Positions 39,398 through 48,864 are shown, counted from the stretch's first letter. The stretch: 64,000 nt of DNA from JAKFDI01 sp036676235 (GCA_036676235.1 JAKFDI010000103.1:62001-126000); one strand, 5' to 3'. Numbers and translations: made by a program. Notes: a model not told the origin generated them from the letters alone.

Positions 39398-40159
39398 GTG
39401 ACTGCAGAGAGTGCTATCCAAGGGAGGGTCAGTTCCAACGCCACACCGAACAGCCAAGCTGTCATACGCGCCGACGTGACGAGATACGTCAACAGGATCG
39501 GTAGCGATGGCTGGCTGAAGGTGAAAGACGCCAGCACGCCAAACGGAAAATTCCTCTTCCTGTGCAAGTACACGAAGGTGACATTGCTCGGATCGAAGCA
39601 GGGGCGGACCGTCTTCAAGGTCGTGGACGGCACGCACGCGGGGTACGTCGTGAGTCTGAGTGACGCGAATGCGGGGGAGCACCTGGGGAAGGTCGCACCG
39701 GTCGATGGGGTGCTCACAGTCACCGTCAAATACGGACGATACGTAGAGCGATGGCCCTCGGTCGCTCGCAATCAGATGCTCGATCAACAGATGGCATCGG
39801 TACAAGCCGGCGCTGTCAGCGCGCAGGCAGCGATGAACTCCGTATGGAGCCGGGAATTCTTTCCTTTACCAGCGGGGACGTACGACATCCTCGTGCCCGA
39901 TTTTCCTCACGATGCCAACATGACGAGGTACTACCGGAGAACCGAGCCCAAACTCGTGCACGACCAAGTCTGGTTCCCCGTTCGATTCGGCAACAACAGT
40001 CGATTCGTCCACGTTGGAAATGTCTCAGACGGATGCGTAACGATCTTGGACCTGGACAAATGGACTGCGCTACACGAGGAATTGGTTCGCCACCGTTCAC
40101 CGGATGGGCGATGCGTGGGGAAGCTGGTTGTCACAGGCGAGCCGGAGCGCGCGAGATGA
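39398..40159 (+). CDS. Candidate T6SS effector with L,D-transpeptidase-like catalytic motif
   Basis: The gene begins 12 bp after vgrG at a GTG with a GGGGAG Shine-Dalgarno. The 253-residue protein has no signal peptide. The N-terminal half is beta-rich (WLKVKDAST, YTKVTLLGSKQGRTVFKVVD). The C-terminal half carries PLPAGTYDILVPDFPHD and then FVHVGNVSDGCVTI, giving H205, S210, G212 and C213. This resembles the compact H...S-x-G-C motif of YkuD/DUF2778-type L,D-transpeptidases and Tlde1-type T6SS effectors. A role in attacking peptidoglycan of rivals follows by inference. Overlap with the next lipoprotein gene fits an effector-immunity pair. Confidence 0.65.
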   Translation: MTAESAIQGRVSSNATPNSQAVIRADVTRYVNRIGSDGWLKVKDASTPNGKFLFLCKYTKVTLLGSKQGRTVFKVVDGTHAGYVVSLSDANAGEHLGKVAPVDGVLTVTVKYGRYVERWPSVARNQMLDQQMASVQAGAVSAQAAMNSVWSREFFPLPAGTYDILVPDFPHDANMTRYYRRTEPKLVHDQVWFPVRFGNNSRFVHVGNVSDGCVTILDLDKWTALHEELVRHRSPDGRCVGKLVVTGEPERAR

Positions 40160-40758
40160 AAAGATCTTCCGCACGAAGCCTGATGGTTGTCGTGGTTGCC
40201 GCCGTCTGGACGCTCGCAGGTTGTGTCCGGGGCAGCGGCCATGCCGCGACGAGCTACAAGATCGAGTCTCAGCGGATTGAGCAGTTGGTGGCGACTTACC
40301 GCTTTCAACTCAATGATCGTGACGCCGTCCGCGCAGCACATGACCTCCGCGAGCACGGTGATCGGCTGTATCGAGCGGGCAACTATCGTGCAGCGCATCG
40401 GCAATATCGCGAGGCGTATCCGTATCTGCCTGAGGCGTACTCGTACGTCATGGCGTCGGATGCGACGCTACGTTCGATCCTTGAAGCGAATGCGCCGAAT
40501 ACTGCCGATCCTGCTGCCTGCGTGCGGGCGATGCAGTTCAGCAAGGACCTTGCGACCGAGTTGAGTCAGGTGTATTCGACCGGTCTGGCCGTTGCCCGCT
40601 CGACCAACGACACGCGGTTCATGAGCTCATCAATCTATGCGCGCGCCCGAGCCACTGAATCCTGCCTGCAAGAGCTTGCCATCGACTACGAAGCGCAGGG
40701 GGACCGCTGCGTGGGCGTCGGAGGGCTCAAGGCTTGTCTCGGGGATCCACTGTTGTAG
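40156..40758 (+). CDS. Lipoprotein, candidate immunity protein
   Basis: ATG overlaps the stop of the effector candidate (ATGA). The signal MVVVVAAVWTLAGC has lipobox LAGC (C23), so the 200-residue product is a periplasm-facing lipoprotein, the correct compartment to neutralise a cell-wall effector. The mature part has a TPR-like helix pattern (HDLREHGDRLYRAGNYRAAHRQY) and cysteines at AACVRAM, TESCLQ, DRCVG and KACLG. I cannot name the family. The immunity role rests on position and localisation only. Confidence 0.6.
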   Translation: MKRSSARSLMVVVVAAVWTLAGCVRGSGHAATSYKIESQRIEQLVATYRFQLNDRDAVRAAHDLREHGDRLYRAGNYRAAHRQYREAYPYLPEAYSYVMASDATLRSILEANAPNTADPAACVRAMQFSKDLATELSQVYSTGLAVARSTNDTRFMSSSIYARARATESCLQELAIDYEAQGDRCVGVGGLKACLGDPLL

Positions 40759-40891
40759 TAATTTTGAGATGGCGTCTTCCCTGTGTTGGGATGAGCACTC
40801 AAGTGCATCGCGAACCACTGGTTCGCCATTCCCCGAGATTCGTTGGAAGCAGGCCGAACAACGCTGCAACGATGCTGTCTGCACTGGATTC

Positions 40892-40913
40892 GGGCGCCCG
40901 GGCGCCCGGGCGC
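40892..40913. repeat. Tandem palindromic octamer
   Basis: GGGCGCCC is repeated 2.75 times head to tail in a gene-poor stretch of about 240 bp between the candidate immunity gene and the next gene. Each octamer is self-complementary. The rest of the gap shows nothing I recognise. Confidence 0.5.
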
Positions 40914-41002
40914 TAGGCACCTGGTCTACGAGCCATCGAATGCTGTGAAACCGTCCAAAGACGCAGTACGCTTTGTCGAATTCAAAGGCGATCGACAACG
41001 TC

Positions 41003-41647
41003 ATGTCTGTCGATCTCCTCCACGAAAGATGCTCCATGCAATGTCTTGAACTCGTGCAACGAAGCCCGCCGTTCAGTTCCGTGCGGGTCACTGTAGAAAA
41101 TGATCTGACAGTTCGCGAAAGCAGCCTCTTTCGCACCACAGAGGTCCACCTCCCACTCGAGCGGTTGTCGACGGCGCCAACTCATGTGCGAGACGTTTCT
41201 GTTCGATGGGTCGTGATATCCGCGACTCTGCTTGCCATTCTTGGAAGCGCAGCTGTTGGTGCGTGGCCCATCAATGAAATCGGTGAGGCTGTTCTTCTCG
41301 GGATTCTGCTGTGCTTGTTCATGGCCCGCAGCTTCAATGCTTGGCAACTCTCGAGCAATATCCTGCTGTTCAAGGATCGAGTCACGGGCAATCACCTGTT
41401 CGGAATCTGGCGCAGTCGACCGTCCATGAGAGTGGTCGACGAGTTCGTCGAGAATCTGAGAGTGCGGCTGGAGGCTTTCCGGACCCCGCCGGACTTGACG
41501 AGGGAAGAACTTGGAGCGTGGCACGCCAAACAACTGCACTATCTGCTTGAAAGTGGTGTGTTGCTGCCAGAGAAACACAGCGCCATCCTGCGGCGCTTGG
41601 ACGGTAGTTTTGCGCCAGCACCTGTGGTGTCTCTGGTCAAGCGGTGA
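41003..41647 (+). CDS. Unknown protein with two membrane segments
   Basis: I do not recognise the family. The protein has an N-terminal soluble part with a beta-rich stretch (VRVTVENDLTVRESSLF, then EVHLPLERL). Two adjacent hydrophobic helices follow (VRWVVISATLLAILGSAAVG and AVLLGILLCLFMAR). The soluble C-terminus contains LHYLLESGVLLPEKHSAIL. The start is uncertain: ATG at 41003 or 41036, neither with a good ribosome-binding site. Base composition is less GC-rich than the flanks. It may belong to the T6SS cargo region, or be unrelated. Confidence 0.45.
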   Translation: MSVDLLHERCSMQCLELVQRSPPFSSVRVTVENDLTVRESSLFRTTEVHLPLERLSTAPTHVRDVSVRWVVISATLLAILGSAAVGAWPINEIGEAVLLGILLCLFMARSFNAWQLSSNILLFKDRVTGNHLFGIWRSRPSMRVVDEFVENLRVRLEAFRTPPDLTREELGAWHAKQLHYLLESGVLLPEKHSAILRRLDGSFAPAPVVSLVKR

Positions 41648-41748
41648 CGATCGATCACTGACCGATGATGGCGCGCGCCATCGGCAGAGATGAACGCCAA
41701 GCCCACGCTTCGCCAAGCTGTCCTACGCAACGTACTGCAGCGACTGGC

Positions 41749-42369
41749 GTGACCAGCAGTTCGCCGCAGGCCGATGCGGTGCGGCTTCGCCGTCGCTGGA
41801 TGTCGGTGATCGCCCTTGTCGTTGCAGCTTGCAGCGGGGTGGCTCCCATCGCGAGCACGAACGACGCGAGCGCAAACTCATCGACCCTGTGGCAGGTGGT
41901 CGAGGCGCTTGTGAGGGGAATGCCGTTTTCGGTCGCACGAGTCGAGGCGGTGTTGCACAACCGGCTCGACGATGATGCGCAGCGGAGCAACGAAGCCTTC
42001 CGCTTCTACAAGAACGCCTACAAAAACAAGAGCGATGCGGTCTCGCTGAATGGCGGGGTGATTGTGCGAGATCTTGACCTTCGCGTGAGGCGTTCGCCGC
42101 CTCATTCCGCATTTCTGGTGCTCGGGCTGGCTGGCCGCTGCATCACGCTGGACGAATTGCGCAAGCACTACGCGGACCTGCGCATCACGGGCGTTCCGCG
42201 GGACGGCTCTGCCGACGAGGCAACGACGTATTCGTCCAGCGCCTCCTGGGGGGCGTCTATCCTTCGGATTCAAGGTGTCGCGTCCAAAGTGCGTCGCGTT
42301 CGTGTCGTTCGATCCCGTCGAGCTGCAATGAGCACGCGCAAGCGCCGGCGCGTGCCGGTCGAACGCTGA
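41749..42369 (+). CDS. Unknown lipoprotein in the T6SS cargo region
   Basis: The hydrophobic segment MSVIALVVAAC has a lipobox (VAAC), preceded by basic RLRRRW; this is why the GTG at 41749 was preferred. ATGs at 41665 and 41668 in the same frame would add 28 residues without signal character. The mature protein has landmarks FRFYKNAYKNKSD, GLAGRCITLDELRKHYADL and ATTYSSSASWGASILRI. The pattern resembles envelope lipoproteins found near other T6SS effectors, but the family is not identified. It ends just before a convergent hairpin. Confidence 0.5.
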   Translation: MTSSSPQADAVRLRRRWMSVIALVVAACSGVAPIASTNDASANSSTLWQVVEALVRGMPFSVARVEAVLHNRLDDDAQRSNEAFRFYKNAYKNKSDAVSLNGGVIVRDLDLRVRRSPPHSAFLVLGLAGRCITLDELRKHYADLRITGVPRDGSADEATTYSSSASWGASILRIQGVASKVRRVRVVRSRRAAMSTRKRRRVPVER

Positions 42370-42382
42370 CCACCGCGCTGCT

Positions 42383-42415
42383 GATCCGGCCACGGCGTTC
42401 AACCTGCGCCGGATC
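42383..42415. terminator. Possible shared terminator hairpin
   Basis: The stem GATCCGGC/GCCGGATC with a 17-nt loop lies between two convergent genes. No T-run follows on either side, so intrinsic termination is possible but weak. Confidence 0.4.
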
Positions 42416-42424
42416 GCACCCTCC

Positions 42425-43585
42425 CTACATCCGACACCCCCGCCCCGGATCCGCCAACGCCTTCACCGCCACGCCCGCCAGCTTGTTCTGGTGGCCTTCG
42501 ACGCGGCGCAGGTAGAAGTCCTGCACCGGGTTGTGCGAGGCAGAGAGCGTGAAGCTGCCGCGTGGGCTGTCGATCTTCGCCTTCTCCAGCGCGGCGGCAA
42601 AGTCGGCCTTCCTCCTCGCGTCGCCCTTCACCGCGGCCATGCCGATGGTGATCATCTGTGCCGCGTCGTAGCCCTGCACCGCATACACGTCGGGCGGCAT
42701 GCCGTAGGCCTTGGTGTAGGCCGCGCGGAATGCGCTGTCGCGCGGCGTGTTCAGGCCGTCGGCGTAGTGCAAGGTCGTTGTGATGCCGCGCGCCGCTTCG
42801 CCTTGAGCGTCGAGCGTGCCGTCGGTCAGGAAGCCCGGCCCATAGAGCGGGATGCTCTTGTTGAGCCCGGCTGCCGCGAAGTCCTTGACGAACTTCACGG
42901 CGCCCGCGCCGGCGAAGAACGCATACACCGCGTCGGGCTTGATGGCGGCAATCTGCGGCAGCAGCGCCTGGAACTCGACGTTCGGAAACGGCAGCGCAAG
43001 GCTCTCGACGACCTTGCCGCCTCCCTTCTCGAACGCCTCCTTGAAGCCCGCCGCCGATTCGTCGCCGGCCGCGTAGTTCCAGGTGATGGTGATGGCGCGC
43101 TGGTGCTTGCGCAGCGCCGCCACCTCGCCCATCGCGTAGGCCGGCTGCCAGTTGGAAAACGAGCTGCGGAAGATGGTCCTCGCGCACATCGCGCCGGTGA
43201 TCGTGTTGGCGCCGGCGTTGGGCACGACGAGCAGCACGTTGTTGTCTCTCGCTGCGCGCGCCATGGCCATTGCCACGTCCGAGTGAACGCTGCCCAGGAG
43301 CACGTCGACGTGGTCGCGCTGGATGAGCTTCATGACGTTCTCGGTGGCCTTGGACGGGTCGGATTCGTCGTCGACCTTGACGAGCTCGACCTCGCGCCCG
43401 CCGAACTTGCCGCCTTGTTCGGCAAGGTGCAAACGGAAGCCGTTCTCGATTGCCGTGCCGAGCGCAGCGTAGGTGCCCGTGTAGGGCAGCATGAAGCCGA
43501 TCTTCAGCTTCGGCGTTTGCGCCGCTGCGGCGGTACAGGCGATCAACGCAGCGCAGACGAGGGCGAAGCGGGCGCGAAGAGTCAT
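42425..43585 (-). CDS. ABC transporter substrate-binding protein, branched-chain amino acid type
   Basis: A periplasmic receptor of the LivJ/Peripla_BP_6 family. The signal peptide MTLRARFALVCAALIACTAA has a likely cut after AAAA. The domain opens KIGFMLPYTGTYAALGTAIENGF and includes VVPNAGANTITGAMCARTIF. The start was chosen for GAGGACAGCC ahead of the ATG. No permease or ATPase genes adjoin it, so it is an orphan receptor here. The ligand is unknown; some members bind aromatic acids or urea. Confidence 0.85.
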   Translation of the reverse strand: MTLRARFALVCAALIACTAAAAQTPKLKIGFMLPYTGTYAALGTAIENGFRLHLAEQGGKFGGREVELVKVDDESDPSKATENVMKLIQRDHVDVLLGSVHSDVAMAMARAARDNNVLLVVPNAGANTITGAMCARTIFRSSFSNWQPAYAMGEVAALRKHQRAITITWNYAAGDESAAGFKEAFEKGGGKVVESLALPFPNVEFQALLPQIAAIKPDAVYAFFAGAGAVKFVKDFAAAGLNKSIPLYGPGFLTDGTLDAQGEAARGITTTLHYADGLNTPRDSAFRAAYTKAYGMPPDVYAVQGYDAAQMITIGMAAVKGDARRKADFAAALEKAKIDSPRGSFTLSASHNPVQDFYLRRVEGHQNKLAGVAVKALADPGRGCRM

Positions 43586-43763
43586 GGCTGTCCTCGGGAG
43601 ATGTCGGCCGTTCTTCGGCGTCGAGGCCGAAGCTGCGCATTGTTCAGCATTCGTGGCGGTGTGGGCCGGCGCGGCATGGGGTCGGCACAATTCGGTTAAG
43701 TTCAGCGGTCCATCCAGACCGGCAAGAGACCGGGCCGACGAAGCAGCCTCCAGAGGATCACCG

Positions 43764-44552
43764 ATGCAAGCATTCAGCTATCAGACGCCCGCTTCCGTGG
43801 CCGAGGCCGTGAAGGCGGCCGCCAACGGCGACGCCAAGATCATTGCGGGCGGCCAGTCACTGTTGGGCGCCATGAAGCTGGGACTCGCCGCGCCAGAAAC
43901 GCTGATCGACATCGGCCGCATCGCCGAGCTGAAGACCATCCGCGTCGAATCCGGCCGGGTGGTGATCGGTGCGCTCGCCACGCACGCGAGCGTGGCCGCT
44001 TCGCCCGACGTGTCGCAGGCGATCCCGGCGCTCGCCAAGCTGGCGGGCGACATCGGCGATCGCCAGGTGCGCCACCGCGGCACGATCGGCGGCAGCCTCG
44101 CCAACAACGACCCGGCGGCCTGCTATCCGGCGGCGGTGCTGGGCCTCGGCGCAACCATTCGCACCGATCGACGCAGCATCGCGGCCGACGACTTCTTCAC
44201 CGGCCTGTACGAGACCGCGCTGGAAGCCGACGAACTGATCGTCTCGGTGAGCTTTCCGATTCCTCAGAAGGCCGGCTGGGAGAAGTTCAAGCAGCCGGCC
44301 TCACGCTTCTCGCTGGTGGGCGTGTTCGTGAGCCAAGGTGCGGACGGTGTGCGCGTGGCCGTCACCGGCGCGGGCGCTGGCGTGATCCGCGTGAAGGCGC
44401 TGGAAGACAAGCTCGCCGCGCAATGGTCGGCCGCGGCCTGCGAAGGCGTGGTGGTCGATCCGCAAGGGCTCAACAATGACCTGCACGGCTCGGCCGAATA
44501 CCGCGCCGCGCTGATCCCGGTGCTCGCGGCGCGCGCCGTCGCCTTGAGCTGA
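43764..44552 (+). CDS. coxM: Molybdenum hydroxylase FAD subunit (CoxM/CutM-like)
   Basis: Medium subunit passing electrons from the 2Fe-2S subunit to acceptors. FAD-binding motifs AGGQSLLG (residues 28-35) and TIGGSL (107-112) are present. It has 262 residues, a little short of the usual 280-290. The start ATG at 43764 has AGAGGATCACC upstream. It forms a rightward pair with coxG, while the large and small subunits lie on the opposite strand 1.5 kb away. Confidence 0.9.
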   Translation: MQAFSYQTPASVAEAVKAAANGDAKIIAGGQSLLGAMKLGLAAPETLIDIGRIAELKTIRVESGRVVIGALATHASVAASPDVSQAIPALAKLAGDIGDRQVRHRGTIGGSLANNDPAACYPAAVLGLGATIRTDRRSIAADDFFTGLYETALEADELIVSVSFPIPQKAGWEKFKQPASRFSLVGVFVSQGADGVRVAVTGAGAGVIRVKALEDKLAAQWSAAACEGVVVDPQGLNNDLHGSAEYRAALIPVLAARAVALS

Positions 44553-44614
44553 TGCCGGCCGAGCCGTCGCATGATGCGGTCCCGCGTCGCTGAACAAACC
44601 TCAAGAGACGAACC

Positions 44615-45160
44615 ATGGAACTCACCAGCCAACAGACGCTGCCCGTATCGCAAGCCATCGCCTGGGAAGCGCTCAACAACACCGCGGTGCTGCAGGCGTC
44701 GATCCCAGGCTGCGACTCGCTCACATCCACCGGCGAGAACGAATACGAAGTGCTGCTCACCGCCGCCATCGGCCCGGTGAAGGCGAAGTTCAAGGGCAAG
44801 CTGAAGCTCGCCGATCTGCAGCCGCCAGAGGCTTACACCATCCACTTCGAAGGGCAGGGCGGTGCGGCCGGCCACGGCAAGGGCAGCGCCAAGGTACGGC
44901 TCGAACCTGCGGGCGCCGACGAGACCGTGCTGCACTACACCGCCACAGCGCAGGTCGGCGGCAAGATCGCGCAGATCGGCTCGCGCCTGATCGACATGGC
45001 GGCGCAGAAGATGGCGGGCGAGTTCTTCGCGAGCTTCAACAAGCTGCTGGAAGAGAAGTACCACCCGCCGGAGGTGCCGGAGACGGACGAGTCAAGTTCG
45101 GAAGCCGAGGCGGAGCCGACGGGGCTCAAGGCGCGGCTGAAGGATTGGTTCAAGCGCTGA
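44615..45160 (+). CDS. coxG: CoxG-type carbon monoxide dehydrogenase subunit G family protein
   Basis: A SRPBCC-fold lipid-binding-like protein, in Oligotropha implicated in membrane recruitment of CO dehydrogenase. The landmarks LNNTAVLQASIPGCDSL, GPVKAKFKGKLKL and AQIGSRLIDMAAQKMAGEFF are typical of CoxG. A C-terminal acidic linker (VPETDESSSEAEAEPTG) and a basic tail LKARLKDWFKR follow, which may be an amphipathic membrane anchor. It is 62 bp after coxM. Confidence 0.88.
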   Translation: MELTSQQTLPVSQAIAWEALNNTAVLQASIPGCDSLTSTGENEYEVLLTAAIGPVKAKFKGKLKLADLQPPEAYTIHFEGQGGAAGHGKGSAKVRLEPAGADETVLHYTATAQVGGKIAQIGSRLIDMAAQKMAGEFFASFNKLLEEKYHPPEVPETDESSSEAEAEPTGLKARLKDWFKR

Positions 45161-45183
45161 TTGTTTGGGGCCGGCAACGAGAA

Positions 45184-45221
45184 CCCTCACCCCAGCCCTC
45201 TCCCGCAAGCGGGAGAGGGGG
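45184..45221 (+). repeat. REP-like palindrome, copy 2 of the family
   Basis: CCCTCACCCCAG is followed by the perfect 11-bp stem CCCTCTCCCGC-AA-GCGGGAGAGGG (45196-45219). It is the same family as the element inside the oxoprolinase gene and is inverted relative to the copy just downstream. The site is the gap between convergent coxG and the NUDIX gene, a usual place for REP/BIME elements. Confidence 0.8.
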
Positions 45222-45262
45222 TAGGTTGGGCGGTGTCGACGACGCCGCGCAGTGATTGCATT

Positions 45263-45301
45263 GCTCCCTCTCCCGCTCGCGGGACAGGGTCGGGGTGAGG
45301 G
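45263..45301 (-). repeat. REP-like palindrome, copy 3, inverted
   Basis: Read on the minus strand this gives CCCTCACCCCGACCCTGTCC and then CGCGAGCGGGAGAGGG. It faces the preceding copy about 40 bp away, forming an inverted pair (BIME-like) between convergent genes. One stem position differs (CTGTCC for CTCTCC). Confidence 0.8.
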
Positions 45302-45317
45302 TGCGTGGACGGAGCGC

Positions 45318-45977
45318 CTACCGCCAAGCAAACGCCGGCTGCTCGAAATGCGCCACGCGCGTCGGGCGCCCGCAGATGCACAGCTCGGCGAACTGATACA
45401 GGATCGCCGCCGTCGGCGCCGCGATCCAGCTGTCGCCCACCGGCATGCGCAGCACCGGGTGCGCCTGCCCCACCGCGTGATCGAGCAAAGGCGCGTCGGC
45501 CCGGAGGAACTCGCTCACAGGAATGCGGTGAATGCTTTCCACCTCATCGGGATTCGCCCGCATCTCGCGCGCCGCGCCGGCCCACACCACGACCGGCGTG
45601 ATGACGTAGCCGGAGCGTGTGGCGAAGTCATCCAGACGGCCGAGCACGCTCGATTCGTCCAGTCGCAGATCCACTTCTTCGGCCAGCTCGCGCAGCGCCG
45701 TCTGTTCGGGCGATTCGCCTTCGTCCACACGCCCGCCCGGCAGCGCCCACTGGCCTGCGTGCGCACGCAAGCGGCCGGATCGGCGGGTGAGGATCAGCGC
45801 CGCCTCCTCGCTCCAGTGCACATGCTGCGGCAGGCCCGAGAGGTCGGCGCCATGGCCTTCGTCGGTGATGACGACGGCCACCGCGGCACTGCGGTGCTGG
45901 TGATTGCCGAAAACCTGCACATCGAAGGACTGCAGGTGTTCGCGCACGCATGCGGCGAGGACATCGTCGCGCAGCAT
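45318..45977 (-). CDS. NUDIX hydrolase, probable CoA/nucleotide pyrophosphatase
   Basis: The Nudix box is GGRVDEGESPEQTALRELAE followed by EVDL, with catalytic glutamates intact. The fold opens AAVAVVITDEG. It resembles the CoA pyrophosphatase (NudL) branch. The start was taken at MLRDDVLAACVREHL; an upstream in-frame GTG would overlap coxL. It follows coxL by 19 bp, so it is likely the third gene of the coxS-coxL operon, possibly repairing a damaged cofactor or CoA ester; that is inferred. Confidence 0.8.
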   Translation of the reverse strand: MLRDDVLAACVREHLQSFDVQVFGNHQHRSAAVAVVITDEGHGADLSGLPQHVHWSEEAALILTRRSGRLRAHAGQWALPGGRVDEGESPEQTALRELAEEVDLRLDESSVLGRLDDFATRSGYVITPVVVWAGAAREMRANPDEVESIHRIPVSEFLRADAPLLDHAVGQAHPVLRMPVGDSWIAAPTAAILYQFAELCICGRPTRVAHFEQPAFAWR

Positions 45978-45996
45978 GCACCGTGTCGACACCGGC

Positions 45997-48344
45997 TCAG
46001 GCGAGACGCGAACTATCGAAGTCGCGGCGCAGCGCACGCCACACGGTCTCGTCTGTCAGCGGCATCTGCACCCGCTCGGCATCGCGCCCGAGCCCCGCGT
46101 GGTCGAGCGCGTCGATCACTGCGTTGACCACCGCCGGCGTCGCGCCGATGGTGCCGAGTTCGCCCACACCCTTCACGCCCAGTGGATTGGTCTTGCAGGG
46201 AATCGAGGTGTCGAACTTCGTCTTGAAGCCGAGAAAGCCGTCGACCCGCGGCATGGCGTAGTCGAGAAAGCTCGCGGTCAGTGCCTGGCCGCTGTCGCTG
46301 TCGTAGACCACCTGCTCCAGCAGCGCCTGGCCGATGCCCTGCACCGCGCCGCCCTCGATCTGGCCTTGCACGATGGTGGGGCTGACCACGCGGCCGATGT
46401 CGTTGACGGAGGCGTAGGCGACGACTTCCACATGGCCGGTGCCGGGGTCGATCTCGACCTCGCACACATGGCAGCCGTTGGGCCAGGTCGGGCCTTCGAC
46501 CTGCGTGGTGGAGTCGGTGTAGATGCGCGATTCGGGCTGCTTCGCCGCCAGCTCGAACAGGCCGATGCCGAGATCGGTGCCCACCACGCTGAATCGTCCG
46601 GCGTGGTATTCGATGTCGGTCGCCGGTGCTTCCAGCGCCTCGGCCGCGAGCTGCTTCGCGTCGTCGACCGTCTTCTGCGACGCCACACGCACCGACGAGC
46701 CGCCGGTGAACAGCGAGCGGCTGCCGGCGCTGCCGAAGCCGTTGGCGCGGTCGGTGTCGCCCTGCACGATGCGGATGCGATCCAGCGGCACGCCGAACAC
46801 GTCGTACGCGAGCTGGGCGTAGCTGGTCGCGATGCCCTGGCCCATGGCCTGCGTGGCCGAGACGATCTCGATGAAGCCATCGGGCGTGACATTGACGGTC
46901 ACGCGCTCGCTGAAGGCATTTCCGCCGGTCCATTCGAGAAAAGTGGCGATGCCGCGCCCGCGCAGCTTGCCGCGCTGCTTCGATTCGTCGCGGCGCTTCG
47001 CAAAGCCGTTCCAGTCGGCGAGCGCCAGGCCCTGGTCGAGGATCTGCTCGAACGCGCCGCTGTCGTAGGTCTGCCCCATCACGTTCTTGTAGGGCATTTG
47101 CTCGGGCCGAATCATGTTGCGGCGGCGCAGCTCAGCCGGGTCGAGCTTCAGCTCGCGCGCGGCGGCGTCCATCAACCGCTCGATGATGTAGATGGTCTCG
47201 GGCCGGCCCGCGCCGCGGTAGGCGCCGGTGGGCGCGCGGTTGGTCATCACTGCGGTGAGGTGCAGGTCCGCGGTCTGGATGTCGTAGATGCTCGACATCA
47301 CCCATGGCCCGATCAGGATCTGGATCGCCACGCCGGTGGGCGACGCATAGGCGCCCACGTTGGCGAAGGAGCGCACGCGCAAGGCCTGCACGCGGCCGTC
47401 CGCATCCAGCGCGAGCGCCGCCTTGCTGATCACGTCGCGGCCATGCACGGCGGCAAGAAAGTCTTCGATGCGTTCGGCCTGCCAGCGCACGGGGCGCTTG
47501 AGTTCTTTCGCCGCATAGGCGATGGCGATGTCTTCCGGGTTGATGCCGGTCTTCATGCCGAAGCCGCCGCCCACATCGCCCACCACCACGCGCACGTTCT
47601 CCTGCGTGAGGCCGGGGATGGCCTCGGCCAGCGAGTTGCGCGCGCCCGTGGGCATCTGGCTGCTCATGCGCACGGTGAGGCGGCCGGTCGCTTCGTCGAA
47701 GGCCGAGATGACGCTGCGCGGCTCCATCGGGCTGGGTGCGAGGCGCTGGTTGACGATCTCCAGCTCGACGGTGTGCGCCGCCTTCGCGAAGGCTTCGTCG
47801 ACTGCTGCGGCGTTGCCGTGGCGCAGCTCGGCGGCGACGTTGTCGGGTGCGTCCTTGCACAGCACGGGCGCGCCGGGCTGCATGGCTGCGATGGGGTCGG
47901 TGACGGCGGGCAGTTCTTCGTAGTCGACGAACACGGCGTCGGCCGCGGCTTTGGCGGCATCGCGGCTCTCGGCGACGACGGCCACCACCGCTTCGCCGAC
48001 GAAGCGCACCACCTCATGCGCCAGCGCGCGGCGCGGTGCCGAGGTGCCTTGTTTGCCGCCGGGGCGCGGAAAGCCCGTGGGGCCGGGCATCGGCTTCACG
48101 CCGGCATCGGCAAGCTGTTCGCCCGTGAACACGGCCACGACGCCGGGCACATCGAGTGCGCCCGACACGTCAATCGACAGGATGCGCGCGTGCGCATAGC
48201 TCGAGCGCACGAAGGCGAGCCAGTTGGTCCGCGCCTCGGCGGGCGTGTCGTCGGTGTAATGGCCGCGGCCGGTGACGAGCGCCGGATCCTCGATGCGGCG
48301 AACGGCGTGGCCGCTGCCGAAACGCATCGCTTCAGCGGTCGTGC

Positions 48345-48348
<4 letters not shown>
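45997..48348 (-). CDS. coxL: Molybdenum hydroxylase large subunit (CoxL/XdhB-like), form II
   Basis: The molybdopterin-cytosine-dinucleotide catalytic subunit, 783 residues. The active-site loop reads AYRGAGR at about residue 374, not the AYRCSFR of proven CO dehydrogenase, so this is the form II type and CO oxidation is uncertain. Also visible are QAMGQGIATSYAQLAYDVFG and GVGELGTIGATPAVVNAV, with the conserved active-site Glu in GVGE. Its ATG overlaps the coxS stop (ATGA). Likely substrates are an aromatic N-heterocycle, aldehyde or similar. Confidence 0.9.
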
Positions 48349-48818
<470 letters not shown>

Positions 48819-48864
48819 GCGTTGTGTCTCCTGGTCAGCAGCCGGTCATCCTACGAGAATGACT

